From Bimuria novae-zelandiae CBS 107.79 (lineage: Eukaryota > Ascomycota > Dothideomycetes > Pleosporales > Didymosphaeriaceae): 64,000 nucleotides of DNA. Below the pieces are notes generated by a model. The model saw only the letters and a list, made by a program, of their open reading frames with translations. It had not been told where the DNA came from and searched no databases. Location of the stretch: assembly GCA_010015655.1 (NCBI GenBank), contig ML976664.1:1072013-1136012 (forward strand), given 5' to 3'. Positions 47,784 through 58,376 of the stretch are shown piece after piece; within the stretch, counting starts at the first letter, position 1, and each line of letters starts with the position of its first letter. Position numbers and translations under genes: made by a program.

Positions 47784-48842
47784 AAAAATCACGAGCCTGC
47801 AGCAAAAGCAGCTATTAAAGAGATAAGAACTAAATTTACCCTTACTAGTAGGAAAGACCTGTAATAGTTTCTAGGAATTGAAATTATTAGGGACCGCTTA
47901 AACAAAAAGATCTGGCTTTTATAAGCATTATACGTCGACAAAATATCGCGCCTTATCGATTACTATGAGATTTGCTATAATACCCTAATAGGTTTAATCG
48001 AATTACTCCTAAGAACAGAACTAGCTAGTAAGGGTAAGATTAATTAATACTAGCGCAAAGTCGGATTAATTTTCTATGCTATAGTTATAACTTAACTAGA
48101 TATCGCCTTTACAAGCTCTAGATTATTACGATTCTTATCTAACCTAAGTAAAGAGCACTAAGTAGCTGCTAACCGAGTTTTCCTTTATCTTGCTAATACT
48201 AAATTACTAGGTCTTTAGCTTAGGGGTGTAGATACTTTAGAAGTAGCAAGCGACGTATCCTTTGCCGACAATACACTCGATTGCAAGAGTTTACAAGGAT
48301 ATATTATTAAATTATTTAGCGGCCTAATTGCCTAGAAAGCAAGCAAGCAAGATATAGTTACTATATTAATAATAGAGGCCAAACTTCTAGCGCTTTTACA
48401 AGTAGCTAAGGAGGCGATCTTTACTTTACGATTACTCTAGGAGCTCTAGATCGCTATAAGCAATCACTTAATTATAATTAACTACAATAATTAATAAACT
48501 ATTTGCCTAGTTACTAAAGAGATCGCAAAGCTGCAGACCAAGCTCCGCCATGTAGATATCTATAATTACTAGCTAAGACAAGAAGTCACACTTAGGAAAA
48601 TTAAGGTAGACTATTAACACTTAGAGGACATAGTTACAGATAGACTTACAAAGGCCCTGCTAGTAAATAAATAGAGTAAGTTTCTGAATAAGCTAGGACT
48701 TAAAGATATATTAGACAAGATTACTAATCAAGAGGTTACCCTGCAGGATCTATAGCAGAGGATAAAGGCCTTTAAGTTAGAATAATAGACAGATAAATAA
48801 TGCGAAGGTCCAGCTTAAGGATAAGCCCAAGCTGAGGGGGTG

Positions 48843-49067
48843 TGTCCGATTATATGGCCTCTATCTGTTGTGGATATGAGGCTGGAGCACTCTCTCTTTT
48901 ATACTATTCTAAATAGGGCTAGCGCTGCAGCGGCACTTATTTGGAGCCTCGCACACATCTGCATTCCAGACACACACAGAACACGAACATCATCAATTAA
49001 TCATCACATCCATCAAATTCTCATCATTGCATTATCTTAAAGTGACAGAACACTATCAAATCTGACA
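48843..49067 (+). repeat. 3' LTR of the copia element
   Basis: 225 bp, ending in TCTGACA and followed by the CGTTA target duplication. Better preserved at its end than the 5' LTR. Confidence 0.93.
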
Positions 49068-51031
49068 CGTTAATTCTCTTATTTCCTTATTTAACTTATT
49101 TTACGATGCTAAGCTTCTTAATTAAATTATATACTATATAAATTAGCACGCTAAAAAGCTTTAAGCTAAAGCGCTATTAACGCCTAACCGCTATAGATAA
49201 AAACTAACGTCGCCAAGCGAGCTATATACCTACTTTAGAATTATTATATATATAGCGCTTTATAAAGAGCTATTGCTTAAGGAGTATTAGCAGAAACTTT
49301 ATAGGACAGCGCCTATGCATAAAGTTAACCTCTATATGTCGCAGAAACGCTAGGAGTAGCTAGATTAATACTTATACCTAATAGAGGTTAATTAGAGCTT
49401 TAAATTACCCTTTAGCTAAGTATAAGGTCTTTTAGAGTTATTACGCGAGCGTAGCTTTAAGTACTAGACTTTTAGTAAGTATTTTTATGTTAATAAAGTA
49501 ATAGTAAGATTTATAGGACGCGCAAGTAAAGTCGTTATAATTAAAATAAAGCTAACGCTAAAGGGGTATAAAATCTAGTATTTAGCTAATAATAGAGTAA
49601 TTCTAAACTAGTTATTTTATGCTAGAGGTGCCAGGCGAAGTCTAGTAAACTTACTTACTCTTATAGGAGTAGAAACGCCGCCCTTTACGCTAACTAAGTT
49701 TATTTTTATTACTTTTATATTTGCTATGGACGCTACTAGGCGTTATTAATTTCTACTAAATTACTATATTATCTAGGATAATAATCTCTTTAATACTATC
49801 CCTATACTTAAATATTTAAAAGATAATAGCGTAGGGTGCGTAGGCACTATAAGGATAATAAAGATAATAATAAAGAAGAGATTTAAGTTAAACATAATAG
49901 TAAAGCTAATATTTAAGGCGCCTATAGTAGTAACGCGCGCTCGCGTAAAGCTAACTAAAGAGCACTTTAATAGTAACCTTATAAAGCTTAAGATAACGTT
50001 TTCGGGCAAGATAGAATAGAAAGAAACGTACTAGGCGCTTTTAGAGAGTAAGAAAGTCTTATAAGTTACTTAAAGAAATAATTAGGTAGTTCTTTTTACT
50101 AGTACTATTACTAAGGGTGAGTTTCTTAAGGCTTAATAATATACTAAAACTTGCTAATAAGAGTTGCCACCTAGCTACTTGCCTTATTATAAAGCTCCGC
50201 TATTACTCTAAAACCTCTTAAAAAGACTAAAAACTATTTAAAAAGGCCTTTAGTAACAAGCCTATTAAGTTATTAAGCATACCTAAGATAATAGACGACT
50301 ATAATAAGTATAAAAGCAAGATAGATTAGTTTAACTAGGTAAAGAGCTACTATAGCGTTTAGCAAGCCAAGCAGCGTACATAGAAGCCCCTCTAGTACTT
50401 TTTACTAGATCTTACACTTAATAACTATTATAGACTCTCCTCCTACTCCTCCTTTACTACTACTAAACGTGGCGGCTATAAGAAGTTCCTATATAACCTT
50501 ATTAAGTAGTTATTTAAGCGTAGTAGATAATTAGTAAGGGGCTATAAGAAGCGCGAGAGACTTAATAATATATTATTACTAAAGAGAGTGCTTATAAGTT
50601 TATAAGGCTATTTAGAGAGTCTAAGACCTATACTACTTATATTAAAAACACACGTTAATTACATAAGTCTTAGACATCTCAGGCACCTCTAGGTCATGTG
50701 TCTGGCAATCCACAGCGACGCAAGCGTGCCCAGCGTCCTCCGCGTACTTACTATGGGTGTACGCTTTGCCGCTTGCCTTTATGTAGGCCAGAAATCAGGC
50801 CTGAGTGCTGGCAAAAGCACCTCCGACGATATTAAACTATTAAGAAAGTTAACATAAAAGTAAGCTTAAGTATTAAGTAATTAGAAGTTAAGACCTTTAG
50901 AAATATAATCTCTATATAAATTTCTATACAAACTGCATCAATTCTGGTGTTCTGCCCAGATCGGAGCGATCATCCGATTGGCTATCACCAGGTGGTCCGT
51001 GTGCGGGCGATGTTGCCGGTGCAAGGGATAG

Positions 51032-51481
51032 CCACTTTACGCACTTGAGCAACACCATGACCGTTTACTGAAATATTCATTTTCCACCTCTCCTAACATA
51101 TGTATGACCCTGTTCTACAGATTGATGAAGCAGTAGATACGGCCAAGAAATGAAAGTGCGTTTGCGCGGACTATCAAGGAATGTCCGTCGTCTCTAGTAA
51201 GCTAAATGCAAAGCGGATGGTGCCGCAAGTGTCACGCCGAGAGATATAGACCACCCCCACCACCACCACGGGTCATGCGTTGTTCAGCATCGTGCTTTTG
51301 CTGGTTCCCGTACCCCACAGGGTCCCAAAAACAACTCAACCACCACGGGTCAAACAGAAATTTCGATCTGTTAAGGTCTCCACTGGAAGGAGAAGGAAAA
51401 CTCCCGATGAGGGCAAGCACGGAGTAGCTATACTCACTGAGGTGTCCACGAAGCTTCCAATGGGTCCTTCTCATTCTCCAG
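51032..51481. other. Flank of the piggyBac element, no gene seen
   Basis: GC-balanced. Open frames overlapping the 3' end of the BTB-like pseudogene are shadows. Confidence 0.4.
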
Positions 51482-52156
51482 CTACTTGGAGACCGGACAA
51501 GTGAAGATGCTGGCTGCACTTGAGCTAACGCGGAATTCAGCTTGTTTAACAGCCACTGCTTTCCATAGGTCGTCCGCCCATGATGAAATGCTGACAGGGT
51601 CATCCGGGACAGCTAGTTCCACGACTGCATCAACAAGGAGCTTGCGCATACCACCCCAGAGCCGCTGAAATCCCATAGTATATCGACCGCAACTGCACTG
51701 GGATAGGTCTTGTACTCTCGGATCCAGTCCACAATGGCCAACGTAGCCTTATTCCTAGTGCTTTTTTCTTTCAAAGCTTTACCAAGCATCCACAGATTTT
51801 TCAGGTGGTTCAATTCGCCATCTTTGTCGCCTAGGTCTTGCTTCACTGTCATAGCTCCTGTAGAAAGCATATAGAGATAGATGCGCCAAGTTTCGACGGT
51901 AGGATGTCGCCAGAGTTGGCATCCATCGATTGCTTCAAGGTGGGAGATTTCTCTGCAACGGCACGCGGGATGTGGTATTCTCTGATATCCCCTTGTGCTC
52001 CACGAGCTGTTTAAACTTGGAGTGTTACCAGTTTGTCGGCGAATAGAACACTCGATAAAGTAAGAAAAAACAATGATGAAGACGGTTGAGGACCGGTAAC
52101 ACTTACTTGGTAGCCTGGCTAACATCGACGACAGGGTGACCCTTCGGTTCAGTCAT
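51482..52156 (-). pseudogene. BTB-type protein, broken
   Basis: Starts MTEPKGHPVVDVSQATK; a GTAAGT donor follows at 52106. Further on, WRIYLYMLSTGAM, LKNLWMLGKALKEKSTRN, IVDWIREYKTYPSAVAVDIL and GMRKLLVDAVVELAVPDD follow the layout of fungal BTB proteins (BTB helix, linker, post-BTB helices). At least two breaks are seen: an in-frame TGA after RNLPP (near 51945), with the frame picked up by EAIDGCQLWRHP, and a shift near 51660 between DILWDFSGSG and GMRKLL. Different from the pair at 24-27 kb. Confidence 0.65.
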
Positions 52157-52552
52157 CCTGAAGTGAAGAAATGGTGAGGGCCTGAAACTTGGACGCGCTC
52201 TTACTTGAAAATCAACGCAAAAATGCAGTGAGATGGACAACTGGGATCTAGAGTAAACACAACTGCTGCGGCGGGGTACTTATGCATACTTTTGATTCGG
52301 CTGTCTGGTCGTGTCGTACTCTGCATCGAACCGGTTCTTTGAAATATCAGACAAGTCAACAAGCAAGTCAAGTCATGCGAACGGCCCTACTGTTGGGACG
52401 TGCAGGCTGTCACGGACCAGACGGTGCTCCGTCAACGAGACTTGATTTGCTTGTTGCCAACTGTGTGAAATATGTCTAACACAACAGGGAAGCTCCTAGA
52501 GGGAAGAACAACCGTACACAATCTTGACGTGCAGTATCCTAGTATCTTAACT
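52157..52552. other. No gene seen
   Basis: Upstream region of the broken BTB-type gene. No recognisable feature. Confidence 0.4.
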
Positions 52553-52654
52553 TGTAAGCAGGTGGGTCGTATGTATGAAGATAGTATATTGTGTATGTAA
52601 ATCAGTCGATCCTCTTGTATGTTACATGGAGTGATCAGAGGCTCATGTATAGTA

Positions 52655-54434
52655 CAATAGGTGGAAAAAAGTGGACTATCGCTCACGTGAAATTCCTTGG
52701 CTGAACACCGAAAATTTCAGCTACATCGTGAATTTACCATCAAAGTAGCTTTTAAGCAGCAATATACTAGATGTAAAGGTATTTAAATTATGCCGTAAAG
52801 TTGTTATTATAATCAGCTTTTTCACAAGCTTTAGCCACATCACGAAAGTAATCAAGGTAGAGTTAATAAGCTATATATTGCCTTATTATCTTATCTTCCT
52901 GCTAAATAGATTGTACGAATGCCACTATATTATTTTTAGCTTGTTTTAACGCGCTCTTCACTTCGTAGTCCTTTAAGAAACCTTTAAGCCTGCTAAAACA
53001 GCGCTTAATTAGGTGTAGATCGGGTAAGTTAGGGGAGTGCGGAGCAAAGCATATGTCCTTCTCTTCGATTTTGGGTGCGCAATATTGGAGCCCTAGGCTA
53101 TAGAGGTAGACGTTATCTTGCACTAAGAACACCTAAGCATAAGGGTTGTTGGCGCGTACAGCTTCGTAGTAGGGAAAAACAACGTCCTTAAGCACCTATT
53201 TAGCGTATTAGATCCTATTCATGCCCTTCCCACTTTTGTATATAAAGTCCTCGTATTTAAAGAACTTATCAGGAGTAACAGGGTTTTTATAACTAGCCTA
53301 AAGGGCTCCTCCCTTCTTGCTAGTAGCTTAATTAGCAGCCTTAGTAGCCTTATTATAGTAAAGAATATTATAATTAATCTTACTAAGAGCGCGCTCCTTT
53401 TAGGTGCTAGTAACGTTTATACAGGCCCTCTTATTATTAATTAATTTACAAGCCCTCTTATTAGCTTTGCGTACGCGCTTAAGTGTCTCCTTGCAATTCT
53501 CCTTCTCCTTTACTACCTATACTAAATATAGGCGTTTTAGACTGCAAATAGTAGTATTAGTAGACGTAGTAGCGCAGATTATAAGGCTAAAAAAAGGTAG
53601 GCGATACGGGAGGGCGTATTTATTAGCTAGAGCGCTACGTGCCTTCTAAACGTACTACTTGCCTCCGCGAAGATTCCTGCCTCTAATTAATTTGCTAGTT
53701 TCGTCGTAGCAAATAAATATAAGCTTAGGAGCAAAGCGCTTGTGTGTGGTAAGGATCTAGGCAACGTAGCGCTCTTAGTTACGTATATTATCGTCGTTAA
53801 GCTTAGGCTTCTTTAGGCGTACACCTCGTATAATAGCGTAGGTGTAGTCGTGATCGCGGTGCTCGTGAGCAATTTTGACTAGTGTAGGACGGCTTACTGT
53901 AATCCTAACCTCTTAGAAGACGTGGCAGATTAATTCTTTAATATTATAAGTGCTAAATTATATAATAGTGTTACGTATTTAAGCACTAAGCTTGCTGCCG
54001 TTGCGTACCTTAGGTTTAGCTCTAGGGGGACTAATACGGGTAGCATGGACTATAGCCAGCAAATTATTAAGTAATAGGTCAAGCGAGGCCTCCGCACAAG
54101 CCTTTTTAACCTTCTTAAAGACTTTCTATAGTGTTAAGATACTCAAACCCATCGCGCCAGCGATATAGGCGTATTCAGTGTTCGAGAGCTTGCGTAGGGC
54201 TACGATAGCACCTTTCTGAGCCTCTGTAAGGTTGCGAGAGTCGTTCGGGCGGCCGCTAGTGCGTTGAGGTGGCATAATGGGTGTTGTTGGCGAAAAAAAT
54301 CGCTATATACGAGGTGGTGATAGAGTCCTGGTGTTCAGTTTGGAGCTGAGGCACGGACCAAGTGCCCTTATTGATAAGATAACTAGCGCCTTGGCAGTTC
54401 ACGTGAGCGATAGTCCACTTTTTTCCACCCATTG
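52655..54434 (-). mobile_element. Tc1/mariner-like transposon
   Basis: 1780 bp with 37-bp TIRs differing at one base (CAATAGGTGGAAAAAAGTGG on the left, CAATGGGTGG... as the inverted right end), flanked by TA (52653-52654, 54435-54436). The minus strand encodes a transposase from about 54276 (MPPQRTSGRPNDSRNLTEAQ and a helix-turn-helix-like IAGAMGLSILTL). The DDE landmarks VFLVQDNVYLY and PHSPNLPDLHLIKR lie in the open stretch 52902-53132. Stops in between make it inactive. Confidence 0.9.
52902..53132 (-). pseudogene. C-terminal DDE segment of the mariner transposase
   Basis: Open for 76 residues. FLVQDNVYL corresponds to the QDNAPxH box, and PHSPNLPDLHLIKRCF to the PPxSPDLNPIE box. One residue pair (PD for NP) is altered. 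Remnant of the gene starting near 54276. Confidence 0.8.
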
Positions 54435-54637
54435 TAGGCGAGCTGACTCATGAGACTAGTGTCGTCATGTGACATAGCTCTAGGCTGCTTACATAACTAC
54501 TTGTTAATAGACAATCCCACAGCTCTTCCACCCAGTTCAGTTTCCCTTCTACAGAAATCTTGCCTGTCGCGGGCATGTTGTCGCCGCATTCCACAGGTTC
54601 TCGCAATAAAGTCCTTACAACTATTTTCTTAGGCATA

Positions 54638-54852
54638 TGTCACGGTTTATGGCTCTTACCCTATGAGATGGGTACTCCTACCCTCGCTTGATTGCTACTC
54701 ACCTTTCTGAGAGTACTACACCTATCTGGGACTAGCATTGTTTGTGCCTGGGCACATATACCTTCTGTAGTTCCTAGATAGTACAACCTCAGTTCAATCT
54801 TTCAATCTTTTCCATTGCATACTGTCCACTCAGCGCTCTGCACACCGCGACA
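54638..54852 (+). mobile_element. Solo LTR, family C (215 bp), 5-bp TSD
   Basis: Begins TGTCACGG and ends CGCGACA, flanked by GCATA on both sides (54633-54637, 54853-54857). GC-balanced and intact. The RIP-mutated relative is at 35046-35256 in reverse. Confidence 0.92.
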
Positions 54853-55004
54853 GCATAGCATCTTGGTGATGGTATATGTGACTCGTACACGTCTTGCAGA
54901 GGTATCTACCTAGGTAACAATGCACGAGTTTTCCTATCTTAAACGGTAGGACATTTCCATAGACCCAGAATGCCACTTCTCAGCACACTTACCGGCCCGC
55001 ACCG

Positions 55005-56042
55005 TTGCACTGGCATTCTTCAACCTCTTCCTTACCTAAAACACTCTTTAATTTAAGGCTTTACTACTACGGGTACCTGAACGACGTTGCGACCTATGCT
55101 GACCCCACCGAAATCGCATCTGATCCCAACGTCGACATCGTGGCTGTTAGCGTTAACGTTCCCGGTCATTACGCCCTTACCAAGCCTGCCATTGAGGCTG
55201 GCAAGGACGTCTTCGTCGAATGGCCGTTGTCTCGCAACTTGGCCGACCCCGAAGAGATTGTGCAGCTGGCGAAGGAGAAGGGCATTAAAACAATGGTGGG
55301 CTTGCAAGGACGCCAAAACCCGTCGGTTCTGAAGGCAAAGGAAATTGTAGAATCGGGACAGCTTGGCGAGATCTTGACCACAACCATGTTCGGCCACGGC
55401 GGTATTTTTGGTCCTACAGTTGAGGAGGGGCTTTTGTACCTCCTGCCGGTGGAAAACGGCGCAAACTTGCTTACCATTCCCTTTAGGCATGCGGCGGACG
55501 CATTGTGTTACGTTCTAGGCGAGATCAAAGACATCACTGCTACGCTCGTCAATCTCTGACCTGAACTCGAATTAGTTGGCAAAGATGGCAAACCTTTAGG
55601 GGAAAAGGTCAAAAAGACGGCACACGATCATGTCACCGTAACGGGACGGCTCGCAAACGGCGGTGGTGTTGTAAGTGCGACCTATGTCGGTGGAACCTCA
55701 CGCGATGGTCGAGACTTCGTCTGGGAGATCATCGGGACTAATGGCTCTCTTCTTCTCGAGGGTCCAAAGCAGGACGGGCATATTCAAACGAACCAGCCTA
55801 CTGTGAAAATCGCCAGGTCTGATCCTGCGGTTTCAAGTACTACGGCACACCTCGAAAACGTTGAAATTGCAGACATGTCAGGGATACCGCACAATGTCGG
55901 CAAAGCATGGGATGCCTGGATTGGAGTTGGGCTTGATAAAGGTCACCGCGCACCAACTTTCGAAGACGCACTCGTGAGACACAAGATGATAGACGCAATC
56001 TATCGCAGTGCGGAGAAGGGCACAAGGGAGAACTATATATAG
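55005..56042 (+). pseudogene. GFO/IDH/MocA-type oxidoreductase, N-terminally lost, one stop
   Basis: A single frame with one interruption. The NAD-binding half reads DPNVDIVAVSVNVPGHY, EAGKDVFVEWPLSRN and KTMVGLQGRQNPSVLKAKE. The C-terminal half has a RHAADALCYVLGEIKD helix, GGVVSATYVGG and a DALVRHKMIDAIYRSAEKG end. This is the order of fungal Gal80-like or sugar/aromatic dehydrogenase relatives. The first Rossmann strand with its GxGxxG is missing: upstream reading degrades before 55060. A TGA at 55557-55559 stands between ATLVNL and PELELVG, which could be CGA to TGA. A solo LTR ends only 150 bp upstream. It is too damaged to assign a substrate. Confidence 0.8.
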
Positions 56043-56783
56043 GAGGTTGAGCCTATGGTACCCACATTTGCAGGTGGTCTCTGCTACTTCTAGTACAGAA
56101 AAAGTCGACCATGAAAACTCCAGCTGTTATAGGTCTCTTACATTTAGAAATATAGTTCCGAAAATAGCACGAAGTGTAAGGAAGGACAAATATGATGATA
56201 TTCCCAGGTCGTTCAGTTGTTATATCGAATACTATGCTACTCTACTAAGGATCTTATCATAGCCTTCACGTGAAACATCATTCACCAGCATGTACTTGGC
56301 TTCGGAGTATTATTTCGCCGACTAGCGGTGTCTGCCGGTTTGTCGCGCCTGCCCACCACTTTCAAAACAGCTACACAACACAGCACCTTCAACAAAGTGC
56401 TGTTCACAGACAGCACTTTAGAGACGGCTGCGTGTAAACACGCACGTCGTTCAAAACAGCTGTGGATTAATATACACGACTTAAGAACAGCTGCGCAACC
56501 CTCGCTACCGCCTCGTAAGCTAGGCAGCTCTTTCGCACACCAGTTTCAAGAGAGCTGTGTCAGCCTACCACCTTACAAGAAGTCATACTCACATAGCACA
56601 TCTAGGTATAAGCGCGCCTCGCCTAGCGCGCTACACAAGTGAGTAAATCTTAATAAGCTAGCGCATATAACGTATTCCGCCAGTAACTTGAGCATACCAG
56701 TAGCCTGCGCCCACCAAAATCGCGGCTTTTAGAGCTGGGTTACAATTGCAACCCGATCGATTCGTGCCCATTCAGAGAGGTAA
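56043..56783. other. Intergenic; possible pogo-type end near 56658
   Basis: The motif AAAACAGCT recurs near 56355 and 56453, with a shortened form near 56487. At 56656-56720 TAACGTATTCCGCC ... CCACCAAAATCGC resembles a pogo TIR, but no partner end was found. No gene. Confidence 0.35.
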
Positions 56784-57014
56784 GTGGATCCACGCGCACT
56801 CGGCTTAGCCGCCATTGGACACAAAATGCTAATGGGGTTTGTGCAGGGCTTGGACTCGGTGCACAACATCATGAACTACACGCCGATCATGTGTATGAGG
56901 GGATTCACAAATGGTCAGGCAGTTCGAATGCATACTGTATGGGAAACCCAGCGAGCAAGTGGTGGAAGTGTGGCGGAGATGTTCGAGCGCATCCGGCCGT
57001 CAACCAACGCTTAG
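56784..57014 (+). pseudogene. C-terminal fragment of a secreted metalloprotease
   Basis: The readable part DSVHNIMNYTPIMCMRGF plus TNGQAVRMHTVWETQRA matches the ending of fungal pappalysin-type (M43) proteases, where HNFMDY, a conserved Cys, and FTxGQxxRM appear. The same ending is at 59291-59400 (FNLMNYVDEHCMHDFTLGQ). No zinc site is present, so it is a relic of a second protease gene, possibly a former tandem copy of the one at 58377. Confidence 0.65.
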
Positions 57015-58376
57015 GCAACAGGTGTATCCACAGGTCTCAGACAGGCAGACGTCAAGTTGGGCCTGATGATGGCAAAATGAGGGTTGAGGCCCACTAGGCA
57101 TCCGTTCTCCACGTTCCTCTGCTGAGGGGAAATGTACTGGCCTCGGGGCTTTCAGGCCCGTTTATTATTTTGTTGGGATAACCAACATCGATCATGTCCC
57201 AGCAATCGTTTCAGACTCGGAATCTAAATGTCCTTGCTGTGGTCGACGAGATTTACATTAAGAACTTGCGAGCACACAAGACATCATTGCACTAATGCAT
57301 GAAAAGCATCTCTCCATGTTACTTGAAGATGTGGATTTCTTCCACCCACACGCGGTGATGCTTATCTTCAAGATTTTTTCTTTTATTGTCTTTAACGAGC
57401 TAGTCCGGCCGCGCGGCAATGTACCATGCTGTAGGGTGAAAAGTTGCCACGTGTGTCGATCTAGGGGTGACTATCTTGGCATGACCACGGCATAGGTCCC
57501 ACCGCGGGCTAGCGAATGGTTACCGGTGCCGTGGCCATGGTATTTCTCACACTCCCGTGCGCGCCCAAGTGTCAGCTGTCAAATACCAGTAGAATTACCC
57601 ACGCGCTTTTTCGATACTGGTTTGCACATAACGCATCAGAATCTGCTGTGCGTGTGAGTTAGCCTTTTACCCAACCGCTCTGAGCTTCTCAAGACGTGCA
57701 GATACCACAACATTTTCATCAGTTTCACCCCTCAGCTAGCAGCGTGAACTAGTGGACATTCATCGCGTGCTGAGTGCTGCACACCTGGATCGCGGGTCGT
57801 TGGGTCTTATCTATGTGGAGGCGCAATATCAAATCAGATTTAAGGTACTTTGCGTATAAAGCCAGTTGTTCAACCATTCTGAGTGCCCGGTTACGCTTGT
57901 AAGGCTTGCAGGGAAGGGGTGTTGGTGTGTGGTTATGCAGGAATGAGTGAGCGAAGCACGTAGCTCAGATCAAAGAGACGCAACCTCTGCGTGTCATCGC
58001 ATGGAAAGGCACGGTGGGGTGACAAATGACCTGTAGGTTCTCGTGATGCAGGTGCGCGAGTGAACTGAGCGGCAAGGAATGCTCTGTATAGACTATTGAA
58101 TTGCGTGTCATAAAGCAGTACCATGAGACTGATGTCTGCTTCCACTCAGTGGAGCTTCTGCTTTTGCTCATCAAGAATAACAACGCGTGCGCGTTAGTGA
58201 CCGCCGAAGAATCATTTAACTACTCGCTGAGCGGCGGTGCGCAAGTTTGCAAGTTTAGTACAGTTAGCTCTCGTCTCACAGCACACCTTTTCGCTGCTAT
58301 AAAAATGGCCCTCGAGACCTTTCCTTCTGCGTTCGATTTTCGCTATTATACCCTGATTCCAAAAAAACTGGGCATC
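57015..58376. other. Intergenic, no gene seen
   Basis: GC-balanced upstream region of the protease gene. Short open frames at 57295 and 57933-58183 have no supporting features. Confidence 0.45.
58298..58305 (+). promoter_or_regulatory. TATA box of the metalloprotease gene
   Basis: TATAAAAA, 79 bp upstream of the ATG at 58377. Confidence 0.55.

Larger units (their letters stand above)
43694..49067 (+). mobile_element. Complete Ty1/copia LTR retrotransposon, RIP-inactivated
   Basis: Two 225-bp LTRs (43694-43918, 48843-49067) start TGTCCGATTATATGG. The exact 5-bp duplication CGTTA flanks the element (43689-43693, 49068-49072). A purine tract (GCTGAGGGGG) precedes the right LTR. Integrase comes before reverse transcriptase: a CDACGKAK zinc-finger part is near 45835 and FFYVDDLIIAY near 47750-47783, the copia order. 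An RNase H-like end (VDYxHLEDIVTDRLTKALL) lies near 48610-48660. LTR differences are all transitions: the end ATCTGACA of the right LTR is ATTTAATA in the left. Confidence 0.95.
43513..50836 (+). pseudogene. PiggyBac-type (DDE_Tnp_1_7-like) transposase, split and stop-riddled
   Basis: The putative start MPKRAAPINNNFN is at 43513; the frame is then cut by the copia element (43694-49067). After it, family landmarks are NLFNTIPILKYLKDNSVG followed by CVGTIR (about 49775-49863), DDYNKYKSKID and KSYYSV (about 50290-50355), and a C-terminal cysteine-rich tail GCTLCRLPLCRPE plus CWQKHL (about 50750-50836). These match, in order, the DNxFT-loop, the IxDYNxxMxGVD and the C-terminal zinc-finger regions of piggyBac transposases. 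Many TAA/TAG codons intervene. Assignment rests on motif reading, not a search. Confidence 0.75.
43355..51031 (+). mobile_element. PiggyBac-like transposon interrupted by a copia element
   Basis: The ends are 42-bp inverted repeats, identical as read (43355-43396, 50990-51031), starting CTATCCCTTGCACCGGCAAC. The flanks do not show the TTAA expected for piggyBac. Without the copia insertion and its TSD the element is about 2.3 kb. The transposase on the plus strand is recognisable although RIP-mutated (see the pseudogene entry). The TIRs are clean and GC-rich while the interior is AT-rich. Confidence 0.82.
52553..54493 (-). mobile_element. Solo LTR, family B, split by a mariner
   Basis: The outer parts (52553-52654 and 54437-54493) join to a copy of the 180-bp LTR at 33019-33198 in reverse. 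They start TGTAAGCAGGTGG and end GCTGCTTACA. The LTR is flanked by the exact 5-bp duplication TAACT (52548-52552, 54494-54498). The mariner inserted later at a TA inside the LTR. Confidence 0.92.

Noticed and set aside
56328..56642. 104-residue open frame with repeated motifs
   Set aside because: No ATG start and biased composition; it follows the AAAACAGCT nucleotide repeats.
56656..56720. Pogo-like TIR (TAACGTATTCC...CCACCAAAATCGC)
   Set aside because: No partner end or transposase nearby; kept only as a remark.
57120..57160. Possible hairpin near GGGGCTTTCAGGCCCG
   Set aside because: Short and isolated; no T-run, and bacterial-type terminators are not expected in a fungal genome.
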